From Doris montereyensis (taxonomy: Eukaryota; Mollusca; Gastropoda; Nudibranchia; Dorididae): a stretch of 64,000 nucleotides of DNA. Numbering within the stretch: the stretch's first letter is position 1; each line of letters starts with the position of its first letter. Below, in pieces: positions 42,106-54,870 of this stretch. The stretch covers positions 100,001 to 164,000 of the forward strand of contig JAXRKP010000797.1 of NCBI GenBank assembly GCA_037039925.1. Reading direction: 5' to 3'. Position numbers and translations under genes: made by a program. The notes under the pieces were generated by a model. It worked only from the letters and a program-made list of their open reading frames with translations. It did no database searches and was not told the DNA's origin.

Positions 42106-44154
42106 CTCTGACTACAACATATACATTATACACCTAAATACACAAACACAAATCTAAAACACAACTTCAAAGGTCAGAAAAGATTGAATGTTCAAGTTGA
42201 TATTTTGTATCGCATGTGTGTGACCCTTGTATCTTGATACCAGTGCAAAGCTGAGCTGTTTACATTTTATTAAGAGATCTCGTGTACAGGTGACTCCCTC
42301 CCCTCCCTCAGATGTTTGTCAAAATTAGTCTTGATCCACCTGTCATGCTGTTTCCTAGTTAATTCCTTTCATCCCTGAGAAAGACCTCATGAAGGCAAAT
42401 GGTTGAAAAAGTCTTGTTTTTGTGAAAGGATAGAATTGTTAATCTGCCTTCATCCATCCCTACGGATTAAATAAGGAGGAAAGAAATGATCCTTTGTGCA
42501 AAATGTTGAGGTAACATTTGTGTGTATAGATTTTTGCAATTTGTTCCTGTATACTTTACTTTGAAAGTTTGAATGGAATCTCCATTTTAAGCTAAAAACA
42601 CAATCTTGTGGTAAACACCTGGTGTGATATCTTTGTCCTTTATTAGCTGTCTCGGTTTCTTTTTTTCTATTTTGAAGACATGAGGATTATGTGTATAAAA
42701 TTACTCCTTCCAATATTCACTTGTATTGTGGACAGCTGTCTCGCTTGATTATACTGACTCTCTCAGCTGAAGAGAGGAAATGTTTCTAGTCTTACATTGG
42801 TGTGAAGCATCAATTGCATTCATATGATATTGGCCCAATTTATATAGGCATTGCCTGATCTATTAGAAGGTTCTAAGCTCAATTTTATATTGAAGATTCA
42901 GTTACCCGGTTCAAAGATGATATCTCATAAACCAAAGTTTTGGGTGAAAAAAAAAGTACAAATGGTGAAGTTCAGCATTTGCAAAAACAATTTTAACTCT
43001 TCAATTGAGTGGATTACTTTTCAGATACACCGCCAGCACGCTAAATATACACTCTTCATCATAACAAAGAAAAGTAATGTTACATTTATTACTTAAATAC
43101 TAATGTAAGTTTCTACATCATAACAAAACGGAAAGTGTAAAATTGATGGTAGTATCTAAAGATGTAATGACAGAAATATTGTTTTCCGTGTCCTTTCCCC
43201 TGACTTTGCCTGGATGTCGTCAGAATGTAATATGTTAGTGGCGTCACTTTATGAGCATATTGCTGTGTGAGTTACAATTTACTAATGGCGAATTTTCTCG
43301 GGAAATAATGTAATTGTTAATTAATCCGCCCCCAATCAGTGCACCCATTGTTTAATTATGAGCATTAGCAATCAGGATTCAGCATTGTTGTGTCATCCTT
43401 TTGATTTTTGATTTTCAAGATTTCTTTCACCTGTCTTTTTCTCTAAATTTTCCTTTTAAGGTTATGAAATTGTTGGATTTATGGAAAATATTGAGCTCCA
43501 AACAGTTTTGGTTAGTTAATTTGCAAAACAAAAGACCATGGTTGAGTTCAATCTATTTTTTTCTCCGTTTATGAGGTCTTCCTAGGGACTTACATAATGT
43601 CATCTGAGGTGTTTGCTTGTTACTGAATTTGCCATATTATCTACCCCATCTATTTCTTAGAGAATGAAAAACAAATTAAAATTTTCGGCTGTTATCTTCA
43701 GTCTGGAGATATTTATGACGACAATTACGTGCATTTTCTTATCTAAAATCTTTATTTCTGTCCTCTGGTGTCTGAAAATATAATTTAGTAGTGATTGCTG
43801 ATAGTCAACTTATTGTAGGCAAAGTCCTTTCGAATGAGTTACATTGTTGTGCTTTGAGGTCAACCCGTGACTGTTCATCTGTTGTGAAGCTGATGGATGG
43901 ATGAAGAATGGATGAAAAATGATGAAGAATGGGACACAAAACAAGCAATGGGGACAACACTGGATAAAACTTTCCTGGATAAAGATAATGATCAGATCAT
44001 GCCCACATTCTTACTGGATACATGCTTTGTCGTCTGCTTTCCTAGTCAGGACTAGTCTGACCTTTACCCTTTGATCTTCAACAAGGATGCATGCTGGGAA
44101 AAGAGAAATCAACCGATAAAAATATGTATCGTCATAGTTACAGTATTTGATAAA

Positions 44155-44475
44155 GTTTTACCCACCATCCACAACTAATTTGATTGGAATTTTCCGTTAC
44201 AATTTTTATAGTCTCTCAATAGTCGTCTTACCCTCTTAGCAAACCCCTAGTCCCTGAGAAAAATTTAGTAAGGGATCTTTGAACGAAATGGACATATTTT
44301 CATCAAAATTGGATTGAAAAGAAAAAAAAGACAGTGATCTTACAAATTGAAATAAACTGACAATCAAAATTGAAACCACAATTGTTAATCTACCTCCCCT
44401 TCTCCCCCACCCTCAGTGTGTCAAAAAAAATGAAGCCTTTTTGCTTCAACCGTTGGCGGGGGCCCGTAATTGTAT
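44155..44475 (-). mobile_element. Highly decayed SINE family A
   Basis: TTTACCCACCATCCACAACT at the left and TTCAACCGTTGGCGGGGG at the right match the two ends of reverse SINE A. Little of the body is alignable by eye. Confidence 0.4.
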
Positions 44476-44569
44476 CATTGCATCATTTTGGATGTATTGT
44501 GAAACTTATTGAATTATCTCTCATATGGCAGGACCATAATGTTTTGTTTATATAATTATGATATATATA

Positions 44570-44602
<33 letters not shown>

Positions 44603-45843
44603 GTACATGCATGTATGGAAGGTGTATGTGCCTATTTGCCTAAGTGCTCATCAAAAGGGGTGAATTCTCTCTGTTTGTCATTAGCTAAGGTATCAACCAG
44701 GGCTTGACTGCAATCTATTGGTTCCATGATTTGTAAGCATGTAATTAATTTCACCCACTTCTCCTACTGCCTACTTGCAAAGTTTCTTTGTAAATGAATA
44801 TCTCACTACTCCACTCAGCTCAAAGGTTCCACAGCTCCTATCTAGTCTCTCAGTCATGTTGTTACCTTTAGACACACCTTTGTCATCATCCCTTATTGGT
44901 TTGTTTCTTTTTCTTTTGTGTTCAGTTTTTTCTTCTTTTAATTCAAGATTTTCGAGCCCATGTTTGCTATATTGTTTGAAAATACTAACTACATTTTTAT
45001 TTGGGTGGGATTGGGGTGAGATGGAAGCAAGGCTAATTTGTTAAGACAGTTTTTCTCTTTCTAGAGTTTTATTCGACTAGTAGAATTTTTTAAACAGGAA
45101 AAACGTTTATTAGTGTAGAAATAGAAAACCAGTAAATACTTTATTTGTCATGCATTTTGCATATTTAGCATTTACTGCTTTCCGGAATCTTTTTATTCAT
45201 CTATTTTCCCTTCCTTCTTTTCTTTCAAATTATTTTCCATTTTGCATATTTTCTATTTATCAAAATTTCTATAATACTGTAGATCTTTAAATCTTGTCTC
45301 TTTACCTTATGCTTGTATGTAAAAGACTGACAAGTCTTTTGTTTTGAAAAGAAGAAATTGTGGTTTGAATGTTGTGATTATGAGGTGATATGTTGTTTAT
45401 GCTTAGTTCATGACTTGAAGAGGATTTTATTTGTTGATGGGATGAAGGGGACTGCCATTTGTAATTGAAGGTGCTGTACTCCTGTTTTGCTCATTCTTGC
45501 TGTGCTCTGATATATCTGATGGAAGGAAACTACACTGAACAAAAGTCATTACCAGCTTTTCCTATTTATTTCTTTAACTGAACAAACGCTCAGTGCCCTG
45601 CTTTTGTTTATTTTGTTTTTTTTTCTCTTCCATTTTTCATCTGTTGTCAAATATTAGTGTAAAGAAACAAAACAACAATAACCTTCCCTTCCCTTCACCT
45701 TTCCTTCCTCAACTTTGCAAGTTCTAGTTGGAGTCCACTTCTCATTTCACCTCAGTGGTCCGTCATCTTGCTTTTACCAGGTAGAGCCTTTTCTTTTCTT
45801 TTTTTACCACATATCCTTTTCTGAACCTGAAGAAATCCTGTAA

Positions 45844-45866
45844 AGGGGGGGGGGGGGGGGGGGGGA
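45844..45866. repeat. Homopolymer G run
   Basis: About 20 consecutive G on the + strand. Confidence 0.95.
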
Positions 45867-46275
45867 CGCTTTCAACTGCCAACTATTTCCTATCTTTTTC
45901 TGATTTCTCTCACTAGACAGGGAGAAAAGAGTTGTCTTCTTGTTCTTCACATCTTTCCCCTTGATCATTCCTCACGCACCCACACACACACACACACAAA
46001 AAACACAGCTGTAGGTATATTGCTATGTATGAATGTTTTGCATTCTTTCTTGATTGACCTATAATATAAATTGTCATCTATTTATCTTCCCTCTCTCCTT
46101 CCTTTTTTTCTTTTTGTTTTTATTTTGTCTTTTTCTCCTCATAATTTGTTGTCTCCCTCTTCTTTGATTAGGTTTCAAACATTGTAATATCAGACATTTA
46201 TCCTGATGTGAATATTGTACATACAAAAATTTGGTGTATTGAATTTCATTTGTGTATGATGTAAATAGATATATC

Positions 46276-46308
<33 letters not shown>

Positions 46309-46654
46309 ATATATATTTATATATGCGAACCTTTCCACGCAAGACGTTCTGAACAATTCATCCCTCCCCTCCACTTTAAAAACGATGTTGTAAATGTTAT
46401 AAATCGCTGTTTTCCGCCTTAATTTATTGAATTGGATGTATTTTTGTTTGGATTTGTTTGTTATTTACATTGGACTTTGAAAGTGGAAAAAATGATGATA
46501 AGTTCTGGTTGTTGTTTTTTCAGTATCTTTTCAATATGTGATTATTAACATTTGAAGTGGTAGAATGAGTGGTGACGGATATTAACTTGTGAATGGCTGC
46601 GTTTGTTTCTGGTAAATTCATATTGTGCTGGCAAGTTTTCGAAACTGATATTGA

Positions 46655-46660
46655 AATAAA
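46655..46660 (+). terminator. Candidate polyadenylation signal AATAAA
   Basis: GAAATAAACATG is followed within 30 bp by TTTTGATGTCTTGTCATGTG, a GT-rich downstream element. It would close the BRAF transcript. Confidence 0.4.
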
Positions 46661-46812
46661 CATGTTATTTTGATGTCTTGTCATGTGTTTTGAAATCATA
46701 ACTGACAAATCCTGGGTTAACAAGAAGTTGAGATCAGTGTCATGTCTAATACTGTGAAACGTGTATTGCATACGAATGTTTTCTTTAATTTGAACGGCAT
46801 TATTAGTTTTAC

Positions 46813-46906
46813 AGATCACAACACTCTGTGCACGTTAAAGATCCCTTGGCTGTCTCAAAACCTGGAGATCACCTTAGTTTTGGATGTGGGTAAAATCAAA
46901 TCAAAT
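46813..46906 (+). mobile_element. SINE family A, 3' fragment
   Basis: CAGATCACAACACTCTGTGC, AAGATCCCTTGGCTG, GGAGATCACCTTAGTTTTGG and a TAAAATCAAATCAAATAA tail. Confidence 0.85.
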
Positions 46907-49900
46907 AATAAATATCAGTTAGGTAACAAGGATAACTGGATGATTATAAAATTGTCCTATATTTTTATAAACCAAACACCTACTCATTTTCAAGTACTTT
47001 TTTAAGTTAAGAAAGAAGAAAAGTATTCAGTTGGGAATTGTTTTTGATCTAGTTGTAGGCATATCTTAATGACCAAGGCATGTGACAATATTTTAGTTAC
47101 AATAGGGTACCATACATTAGCCCAGGATTGATCTTAGCCTTTAGACTCCAGACCATGACTAATGCATGTATTTGGTAGAACTATTAGTTAGTCCAAACTT
47201 AACTTTAAAACCTTGAAGGAAAAGTGATTATGTTCCAAATTAATGAATTCCTGTTGTTGTTTAGTTTTTAAACCAAATTATTTTCAGGCTTTATTTGTAC
47301 AACTTGTTTTCACGCCTGTAAGTATACCTCAGAACCTGAACTTGATCATCGTCTGTGTCTCATTTTTGAAGCATTCATTCTCTTTTCATCTTTTAATAGA
47401 ACAAATATGAATGAAGATAAAATCACCTTAGGAATGATTTATAAGTGAAGGATTTTTTTACTGTGTGCTGTGATGATAATGCATAGATAATTATTTTACA
47501 TTCACTTTTTGATACCAATGTAAATTAGTTTCTTGAAAATTTCTCGGAAAATTGGTTCATGTTTCCTTTCAGAAGATTTTCCTTCATCTCTCCATTCACC
47601 TCATTTCATAATTTGAAAGGACTTCTAATAGAATTCAAAATCTTTATTTGTGGTGTAATTGAGAAATTTAATTCAATTGTAGTTGTATAATCGTGCTTAA
47701 ATTTACATACATTGTATTAATATTATTAATAAACACTTCAACATCAGATTATATTTACACACATTTTCTGTCTTAGATAAGCTTTCATATATGCTTCAGC
47801 AATATCGAAAGATACAATTGATTGTTTCAGTCCTCACAAATGAAGTTTTTGCAGAAGCACATGAATTAAAGTCCTTTGTGATTGTATTAATACATACAAT
47901 CAGTATCATTCTAAAATTAGGGCATTAGATTTATGAAAATCTGCCTTTGAGCAGATGACTTGTCAGAACAGCTACGTGAGCTGAAGCATTGATTGATGTG
48001 TCTGTAGAAATATAATATTTTCATTCTGAAAGAGTCTTTCAGTCAGGAAAAAAAAGAAAATATTTCTGGCGTCGCTTGTGATCAGAAACTTTCTCACCAA
48101 CAGGAAATCGGAGTTAAATGTAGAAATTTGTTGGGCATGCTTAGGGGAGACAAATGTGTTGTGGATGAGATACTGGAAAAACAATTCAAGCCAAGTGCTT
48201 AAAGCTTTTCTAGTTTAAACCCGATCATTGAATGTGAACCAATGAAAACATGGGTACTATAAAAAATAGTAATTGGATATAGTTCTTTCCGCTTAAGAGG
48301 AAGCCGCCTAAGGGCTTGGACTTTTACTTTCCGTGTCACAGATCTTTTCCTCTTATATTATCATGTCTAGGAGGCCGCTTTGAAAACTTTCAGGCCAAAT
48401 GGTCTGCTAACCTCACTGCAATAAAACGTAACATGTAAAGAGTTATTTTGCTCTCCTACTCCTAGCAATCCTTTGAATACAGAGTGAAGTCCTTGTCGTC
48501 ATGAGATAACGATTGTTTTCATAAAATGTTATCGACTAGATGACTATATGTGTAGTACATGTGATGACATTTGCCAGTATTTTCCTTCAATTTTTCCCTC
48601 CTGATCTTTTTGCACTTGAAATTTGTTTTTTTATATTTTTGACTATCCTTTCCTATGTGAAATAATTTTAGATAGATTTTTAAAATTCCCTTTTTCGTCC
48701 CTTTTGAAGGCTTACAGGTGACTAGAAAGTAACAATATCTCATTCATAGTGATAATATTATATAAAAATAACTCATGTAAAATGTTCTTATCTGCCTGTC
48801 TTCTCTATAGGATACCATTCCTGATTTGTTTTTGCATTAACCCTTTACTTTTGTGCCCACAAATGAGTTTTAGATGTATATGTTTTCCCTAACACGTTTT
48901 GATTGAGCTCACTACACACCAGCCTAGCTGAGAGGACTGTTTTTTTGAAAGAAACTAACTTTTTAACTAAATAATCTGAGTTCATAAAGTGTTGTGTGTT
49001 TCAAAATGATTTGTGATTTTGTCTTATTGTTATCAGTATCCAGAAATCTGTTCTTTACTGATATGCATCAGAGCAAATTTTATGGCTCTCTTGTTTTAAC
49101 GTTCAATGCAGTTCTCAATCTGAGTTCATATTTTAAAGTGTATCTGTGTTTCATAAAAATGATTTGTGATTTTGTCTTAGATTTGTGTATCAGTATCCAG
49201 AAATGTTATTTCAGTTATTTTTTTTACTGATCTATATGAATTCAGATAAATTATTGTCTCAATTACATTATATATTGTCATGATATCCGTTCGCTATTTG
49301 TGATTTTCAGAGAATTCTCTGAATCCTTCACTATCATTAATTCTGATTCAGAAAAATTCTCTGACCCACGTAAATGAAATAGAGGTGGTATCTAACTCTC
49401 ATTGATGTATTTTATTGCGCTCAATGCAGTTGATCGATGTGATGAACAAATTTCGATGGGAGTTATTTGATTTGGGGATGTATTTAAATGAGATTGATTA
49501 AAGATGTGTATTTTTCGACTCATTTCATCTTCCAGAATAATGAGTACTGAGGAAATGATTTAATTCATCTTTCCATTGGAGAATTCATATGTCACTGTAA
49601 GTCAGTTCCTAGTTCTGTTTCTTCATTTAAGATTTCTTTATTGTAATAAGAGATCTGTGTGAAATTTTTGTGAATTGATGGCAAGACAGAATAGAGGATT
49701 GAATGCCGTAAATTATTGTAATATCATCTTTCCTAGGTAAAATTCTTTTGGCATTTGGGGTAAGATAGAGGATTATCACCTCTCCTTTCTGTTTTGTTAT
49801 TTAAAATTTGACAGAATAATTGCTTTGGATTGCTTGCTTTATGAAGTTGAGATGAATAACTGAATGAATGAGCGCCGGATACAAGTGCTTGGAGACTTAT

Positions 49901-50329
49901 TCATATGTCAATGTAAGTGTAAGCATGCGTAATTTCTGTGAATTTTGTGAATTGATTTTACAATACAGATGGTGTGCATGGTGTTTGATCTTGTTGGCAC
50001 TTTTCAATATGGATATTTCCAAAAACAAAACAAAAAAGGAAGAAAAAAAGGAAAAGAAAGGAAAAACTTCAAAGACAAAATCTAAGTAAAAAAAACATGC
50101 CTGTCTTTGGTCATCATCACATTGTCATCTTTTTCACATGCCATCGTCCATGCCTTTTCCATTCACACATTTGATGTTTGAAAACCACATCCGCAGTTGA
50201 TGATTAAGGAGACTATTCCATGTTGCGTGTTCAGACTTATTTGTTTTCATTTTTATGCGTTGGCGTGAACTACATGTATTTTGAATGAAGTTTAGGTGCT
50301 ACAAACAGGTACCCCTTTTCTTCATATTA
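46907..50329. other. Intergenic region, mostly unassigned
   Basis: AT-rich. A duplicated block of about 120 bp, with ATTTGTGATTTTGTCTTA and TCAGTATCCAGAAAT, occurs at 48977-49090 and 49120-49235. I found no genes. Confidence 0.5.
48977..49235. repeat. Imperfect direct duplication
   Basis: The two copies share TGAGTTCATA, AATGATTTGTGATTTTGTC, ATCAGTATCCAGAAAT and TTTACTGAT in the same order, about 140 bp apart. Confidence 0.7.
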
Positions 50330-50475
50330 ATTTGCGGCCAGTTGGCAGGTGCTGCTGGTAGGTCCTACTTCTTTCCTTTTACTCTTTCACTTTTCTTTTG
50401 TCTTGCTGTTTTCTCTTAATTCACCCTGAGATCACCACAATGGTAGAGGGGTCAATTTCTATTAAACAAAACTTT
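50330..50475 (+). repeat. Interspersed repeat B, copy
   Basis: CAGTTGGCAGGTGCTGCTGG, TAGGTCCTACTTC, TTCACCCTGAGATCACCACA and GGGGTCAATTTCTATTAAAC. Confidence 0.85.
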
Positions 50476-50524
50476 CATGTGCCTTTCCTTGTTTTGTTTC
50501 CTTTCAATTCACTCTGCAATCACT

Positions 50525-50650
50525 GCACTAAGATGATCTAGGGGTTTTGGTATGATTTTCTTACTTTGTCCTAACTGTCCTGTAAACATCTTTAATGTGC
50601 ACAGAGTTCTTTGAGATGTAGAAACCTACTATGATGGACAAAAAGGTCTA
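50525..50650 (-). mobile_element. SINE family A fragment
   Basis: AAGATGATCTAGGGGTTTTG, TGTCCTGTAAACATC and TTTAATGTGCACAGAGTTC match reverse SINE A with a deletion. Confidence 0.65.
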
Positions 50651-50975
50651 CATGAACAAGCTGTTACCAAAAAAGGTACCCTGTGTTGGATGTCATAACT
50701 TCCGAACCGGATGAGCCAGAATGTTGAAATCTGGTCTTGACTAACTTAAATAGTAGTGTGAATAAGGCCCCTTTCACACACATCGACAAAACGCCATCGA
50801 CTTACTTTTAGCCGTATGGACGCCAAATTATCACATAGCTTCATTTGGCTCTGGTCTATCATGAACTGGCGTGCTTATATTGTCTGTATTTAAAAAAGAA
50901 GAAGAAAAAACGATGCCGAAGAGTAGGTCCATCCCCTATATGTGCAAAGACCAATAGCTGGAGCCTTCGTCATAT

Positions 50976-51430
50976 TGTTTGAAAATCTCCGACAAGACGA
51001 CAAAAAGCTCTTCAACTATTTTAGAATGTCGATGACAAGCTTTGATGAGCTCCTGAATAGCATAAGCCCAAATATTGTGAAGGCAAGAACAAAATGAGAG
51101 ATCTATTCCACCAACTGGACGATCAGCTGTTACTTTAGGTACATTCCAAATGGCAGTACGTTCACAGATCTACATCATGCCTACCGAATGGGTGCGTCAA
51201 CCATTTCCATGGTCGTCCATAAAGTTTGTGAAGTCATATGGCTCCTTATGTCAGGAGTGTATACCTCCTTTAACCCAAGAAAGATTGAAGTCCAGCTTTC
51301 CTTATGTTAGCGAAGTTTTTGGAAGACTTGAAAGCCTTATGCGACCCTATTCTGGAAAAATGTTGGATCAGCACAAACGAGTATTCAACTCCATGCAGCC
51401 GTCGTTTCTGATCAGGATTGATAAATTTCA
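50976..51430 (+). pseudogene. Harbinger (HARBI1-like) transposase N-terminal fragment
   Basis: It reads LFENLRQDDKKLFNYFRMSM, TSFDELLNSISPNIVKARTK and an in-frame TGA at about 51094. It then continues FRYIPNGSTFTDLHHAYRMG and ASTISMVVHKVCEVIWLLMS. The F-x-F/Y-R-M-S...FDELL and FTDLHxxYRxGxSTIS patterns are typical of PIF/Harbinger transposases. Further frameshifts follow, and the DDE residues are missing. Confidence 0.85.
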
Positions 51431-51699
51431 AGACTTTTGTCCCAAAGTACAAGTCTGTCATTACTAATGTGATCAGAACTTCTGTGTCTACGTCCTCCAT
51501 GATAAGAAAAGTGCTGAAACCATGTGTAGGAAATGTGTGTGCAGGAACTGCGACGGCAACGGCTGATTGTCGACTAGTATGAACACACTCATAGAGTCCA
51601 GTGTATAGTGTATATTTCAACACCGTAGACACACGGCGCCGCGTCGGAATGAAATATACGCCGTCCTCACCACGGCGGTCGTACACGGCGAGATGCCAT

Positions 51700-52240
51700 G
51701 GTCGATGTGTATGCAAGCGCCCATAGACAGTGGCGTGGTTATTTCATTGCACGGTGCCGTGCCGTCCACGGTTATCGTCGTTTGGTCGATGTGTATGCAT
51801 TGCAAGCGCCCATAGACTAGTGGCGTGGTTATTTCATTGCACGGCGCCGTGCCGTCCACGGTTATCGTCGTTTGGTCGATGTGTATGCATTGCAAGCGCC
51901 CATAGACTAGTGGCGTGGTTATTTCATTGCACGGTATGCCAAAGCCGTCCACGGCGCCGTGCCGTCACGGCGCCGTGCCGTCCACGGTTATCGTCGTTTG
52001 GTCGATGTGTATGCAAGCGCCCATAGACTAGTGGCGTGGTTATTTCATTGCACGGCGCCGTGCCGTCCACGGTTATCGTCGTTTGGTCGATGTGTATGCA
52101 AGCGCCCATAGACTAGTGGCGTGGTTATTTCATTGCACGACGCCGTGCCGTCCACGGTTATCGTCGTTTGGTCGATGTGTGGCGTGGTTAAACGACGCCG
52201 TGCCGTCCACGGTTATCGTCGTTTGGTCGATGTGTGTGAA
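51700..52240. repeat. Tandem subterminal repeat array, six copies
   Basis: GCCGTCCACGGTTATCGTCG begins at 51761, 51851, 51978, 52062, 52147 and 52202, each followed by TTTGGTCGATGTGT. Spacing is 90, 127, 84, 85 and 55 bp, owing to small insertions and deletions. GCGCCCATAGACTAGTGGCG and the self-complementary CACGGCGCCGTG recur in most units. Only the last unit runs into the true element terminus. Confidence 0.9.
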
Positions 52241-52250
52241 AGGGGCCTAA

Positions 52251-52489
52251 GGCATGCGGTTTCAAGAAACTTCCTTAAGTTTTTTTTTAAACTTATGACA
52301 ATATGACATACACAGAATTGTCTCAAACTGATATTTCAAAACTATCTTCTGACAATCCTGGACAAACAAAGTGATTCTAAAGAAATGACACGAAATGAAA
52401 GCAGAAAGGGCAGAAGACGAATTTAATTTTCAGCAAGAATACTAATTTGAAAAATGACTGAAAAGGAAATGAGATTTTCCTAAAAATTT
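52251..52489. other. Unassigned DNA between transposons
   Basis: No recognised features. Confidence 0.5.
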
Positions 52490-52930
52490 CTGATGCATGA
52501 AATGCTTTCCCTTGTTTTGCAAACACCTGTGCAGATCTCTTTCAAAAATTATTAATGACATTTCTGCAAGCCTGGGGAGGGATTGTTATGTTGGTCTCTT
52601 GTCTAAGTTGTTTTATCGTGTTGGGTCTGTGTTTGTAAATTCTGGTAAAAAGGCCCAGCGGATTCAAATCTGGGTAGTTAACCGACTGTAATTTCAGTGC
52701 GGCTATTGACAATGTCATCATTAAAGTAAGACATCTTTTAGCCACTGAAGTGTTCTGGTTGCAGTGCGTGGTGATGCTCCATCTTGCATAATAACAAAAG
52801 GACTGAAAACGGTCACATAGATGTTTGACGTCACTTAGTGACGTTTCACGTTGGTGCTGACGAAATGGGATTGGAATACACTGGTGTGATTGCAATAAAT
52901 GCATCGTGGAAAGCAGAGAGGCTGAATTCA
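52490..52930 (-). pseudogene. IS630/Tc1-mariner-like transposase fossil
   Basis: Minus-strand pieces: MQDGASPRTATRTLQWLKDV (plus coordinates about 52731-52790) corresponds to the QQDGAPPHTA box around the second catalytic aspartate. VNYPDLNPLGLF (about 52650-52687) corresponds to the WPxxSPDLNPxE/D box. RPNTIKQLRQ and CRNVINNF follow. Frames shift between the blocks. Termini were not found. Confidence 0.75.
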
Positions 52931-53779
52931 AAGTTTGACATTAAAAATATATGTATAAACGGTGAATGTGACTGCTTGAAACTTAGCACTATGTTTTCAC
53001 AACTACTCTATTATAGTATTATACTGTGCCTCAAAATGTCATAAAAGCATGTTTAGTCCTCTCGCAATCATGGCGCGTGTGGGTTAGTTTTATTTGGCGA
53101 CACATACAGTTGTGAAAGGTTGATCACATCCATGCAAATAGTAAAGCAAACGTCTAACACTCGGGCAAAAATGTACAGAACAGAGTTGAATTGGATCACA
53201 GGGAGCACATCACTTCAATGGTTAGCATGAGACGAAATTATTCCTGACAAACTATGACAGAGTGCTGGCAATACTGGCGGCATTTACAACTTCCGGAGAC
53301 GGACTTTTCTGCAAACGAACAACTGAAGGAAGAGTTGATAAGCGCCTTGATTCTAGATTCAATTACAATAATTTTCTGCTATGACCTCTGGTGTTACGTG
53401 TGATGATAGTCCGGCAAAGGTGACGTCTATCGTGTTGCTTATTATCTGAATGGGAGGAGCGGGTTCTGGAGGTTGTTTCAAAAATTGATAAAGCATGATA
53501 ACTATGACTAGTGTAGTATGACCTTCATTTATGAGTTCTACGTTTCCGAAATCAGAAGAACCAACAACAAAAAAATCGTGGCTATGAAAACGACGCCATA
53601 TTGGATCTTGGCGCCAGAATACCATCAATTTTCAAAGTGTAAAAAACTGCATCAATTGTTTAGGTATGTATTTCAAATTTGGTATATACCTTTATTTACA
53701 ATTTACAGACAATACACAAAAGAATGCATTGGTTTGGACAAATCTGTCAGTGTCAAAATTTTAGTTTTATGGGATGTTG
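52931..53779. other. Unassigned DNA
   Basis: An 89-codon minus frame (53359-53628) resembles nothing I know. GACGCCATATTGGATCTTGGCG at about 53592 recalls ATGCCATCTTGGATTTTGGC at 31860, perhaps part of a shared element. Confidence 0.4.
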
Positions 53780-54870
53780 AAAATCGCATAAAAATTTGTA
53801 GGATTTTTCTATTTTAAGAAGCGTGATATTTCAATGCCGAAATGTTTTGCTGAGGCAACTTGTTCCAGAAATTGTGTGTGTAGGGAATTATTTGCCACAA
53901 TTGGGTTTTTCTTATTTGTAAAAGTGAGGACATGGCATTTCGATACATTAAATTCCATCTGCCATTTCATTTCTTACAGTTGTACTACAACTTATAGTCG
54001 AGTAAGATCTTTGTTAAGACTTAATAAGGCAGTGACAATCGTTGAAATTAGAGATGTGTTGTTACACTTTTGTCTTGTCAGCAAGGAGGCATACGTTAGC
54101 CCTAATGTTGTCTCCTAGGTCATTAACGTATATCAGAAATTTAGTGTTGGTCCTAATACTGATCCCTGGGGGACGCGGATGTCACGTTTCCGATTGCTGA
54201 TCTTTCTCTTCCGACGACAACTTCTTGTGTTTTGATGTTAAGGAATATAATGTAGTGTATTGTCTGTTACTCCAACTGATTTGTTTTTGCATAGGAGTCT
54301 AGGAGCTGCTGATGAGGCATTGTGTCAAAAGCCTTTGAGAAGGCCAGTAGTATGGCATCAGTTTATCCAACTCTGTCAATAGTGTCAAGTTCAGTTGGGA
54401 GATCTTGTATGATGGAGATTAACTGAGTTTCATCACACGATCGTCGTTTGCGGAAACCATGTTGTGCATCCGTAATAATACAATACAATGGGCCTCAAGG
54501 TATTCAGTTATGGTAGAGCTGACAATGTGTTCTTCTAGCATATACAAATACAAGTGGTCTATGGTTTGATGCTTTGTTTCTATGTCCTTGTTTAAAGACA
54601 GGCTGCATGATATTTAAAGACAGGCTGCATGATATTGATAATGCATTTCCATATTGATGGTATGTTGCCTGTATCTAGCGAAAGTTGAAACAGTTTGGTA
54701 AGAGCTGTGGAAATTTCTTTCTTTTTATAACTGCACGAGGTGACATGGGATACAGACCATCAGGACCTTTAGCTTTTCTGGGCTGGAGTTACTCAAGTAG
54801 TTTTTGCACTCCTGGGACAATTACTGTGATGGAAGGTTACAAAGGATGTGACACTGACAGACAGCCTCAT
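53780..54870 (-). pseudogene. CR1/jockey-type reverse transcriptase fossil
   Basis: Minus-strand blocks in the right order: KAKGPDGLYPMSP (54745-54780), DTGNIPSIWK, DAQHGFRKRRSCDETQLISI (about 54400-54470), LAFSKAFDTMPHQQLLDS, VPQGSVLGPTLN (54140-54175), and KWQMEFNVSKCHVLTFTNKK (53890-53965) with FLEQVASAKHFGIEIS. Stops and shifts are frequent. A 22-bp duplication, ACAGGCTGCATGATATTTAA, lies at 54597-54640. The FADD region is not readable. Confidence 0.88.

Larger units (their letters stand above)
50766..52247 (+). mobile_element. PIF/Harbinger DNA transposon, internally deleted
   Basis: Perfect 22-bp terminal inverted repeats, GGCCCCTTTCACACACATCGAC at 50766-50787 and its complement at 52226-52247, are flanked by TAA direct repeats at 50763-50765 and 52248-52250, as expected for the TWA target of this superfamily. 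Inside are a transposase N-terminal fragment (50976-51430) and a tandem array of the right subterminal sequence (51700-52225). No DDE catalytic core is present, so it is non-autonomous. Confidence 0.88.

Noticed and set aside
51730..52106. Overlapping 61-111-codon frames with repeated peptide units
   Set aside because: They follow from the tandem subterminal repeat of the Harbinger element. Codon content is not protein-like.
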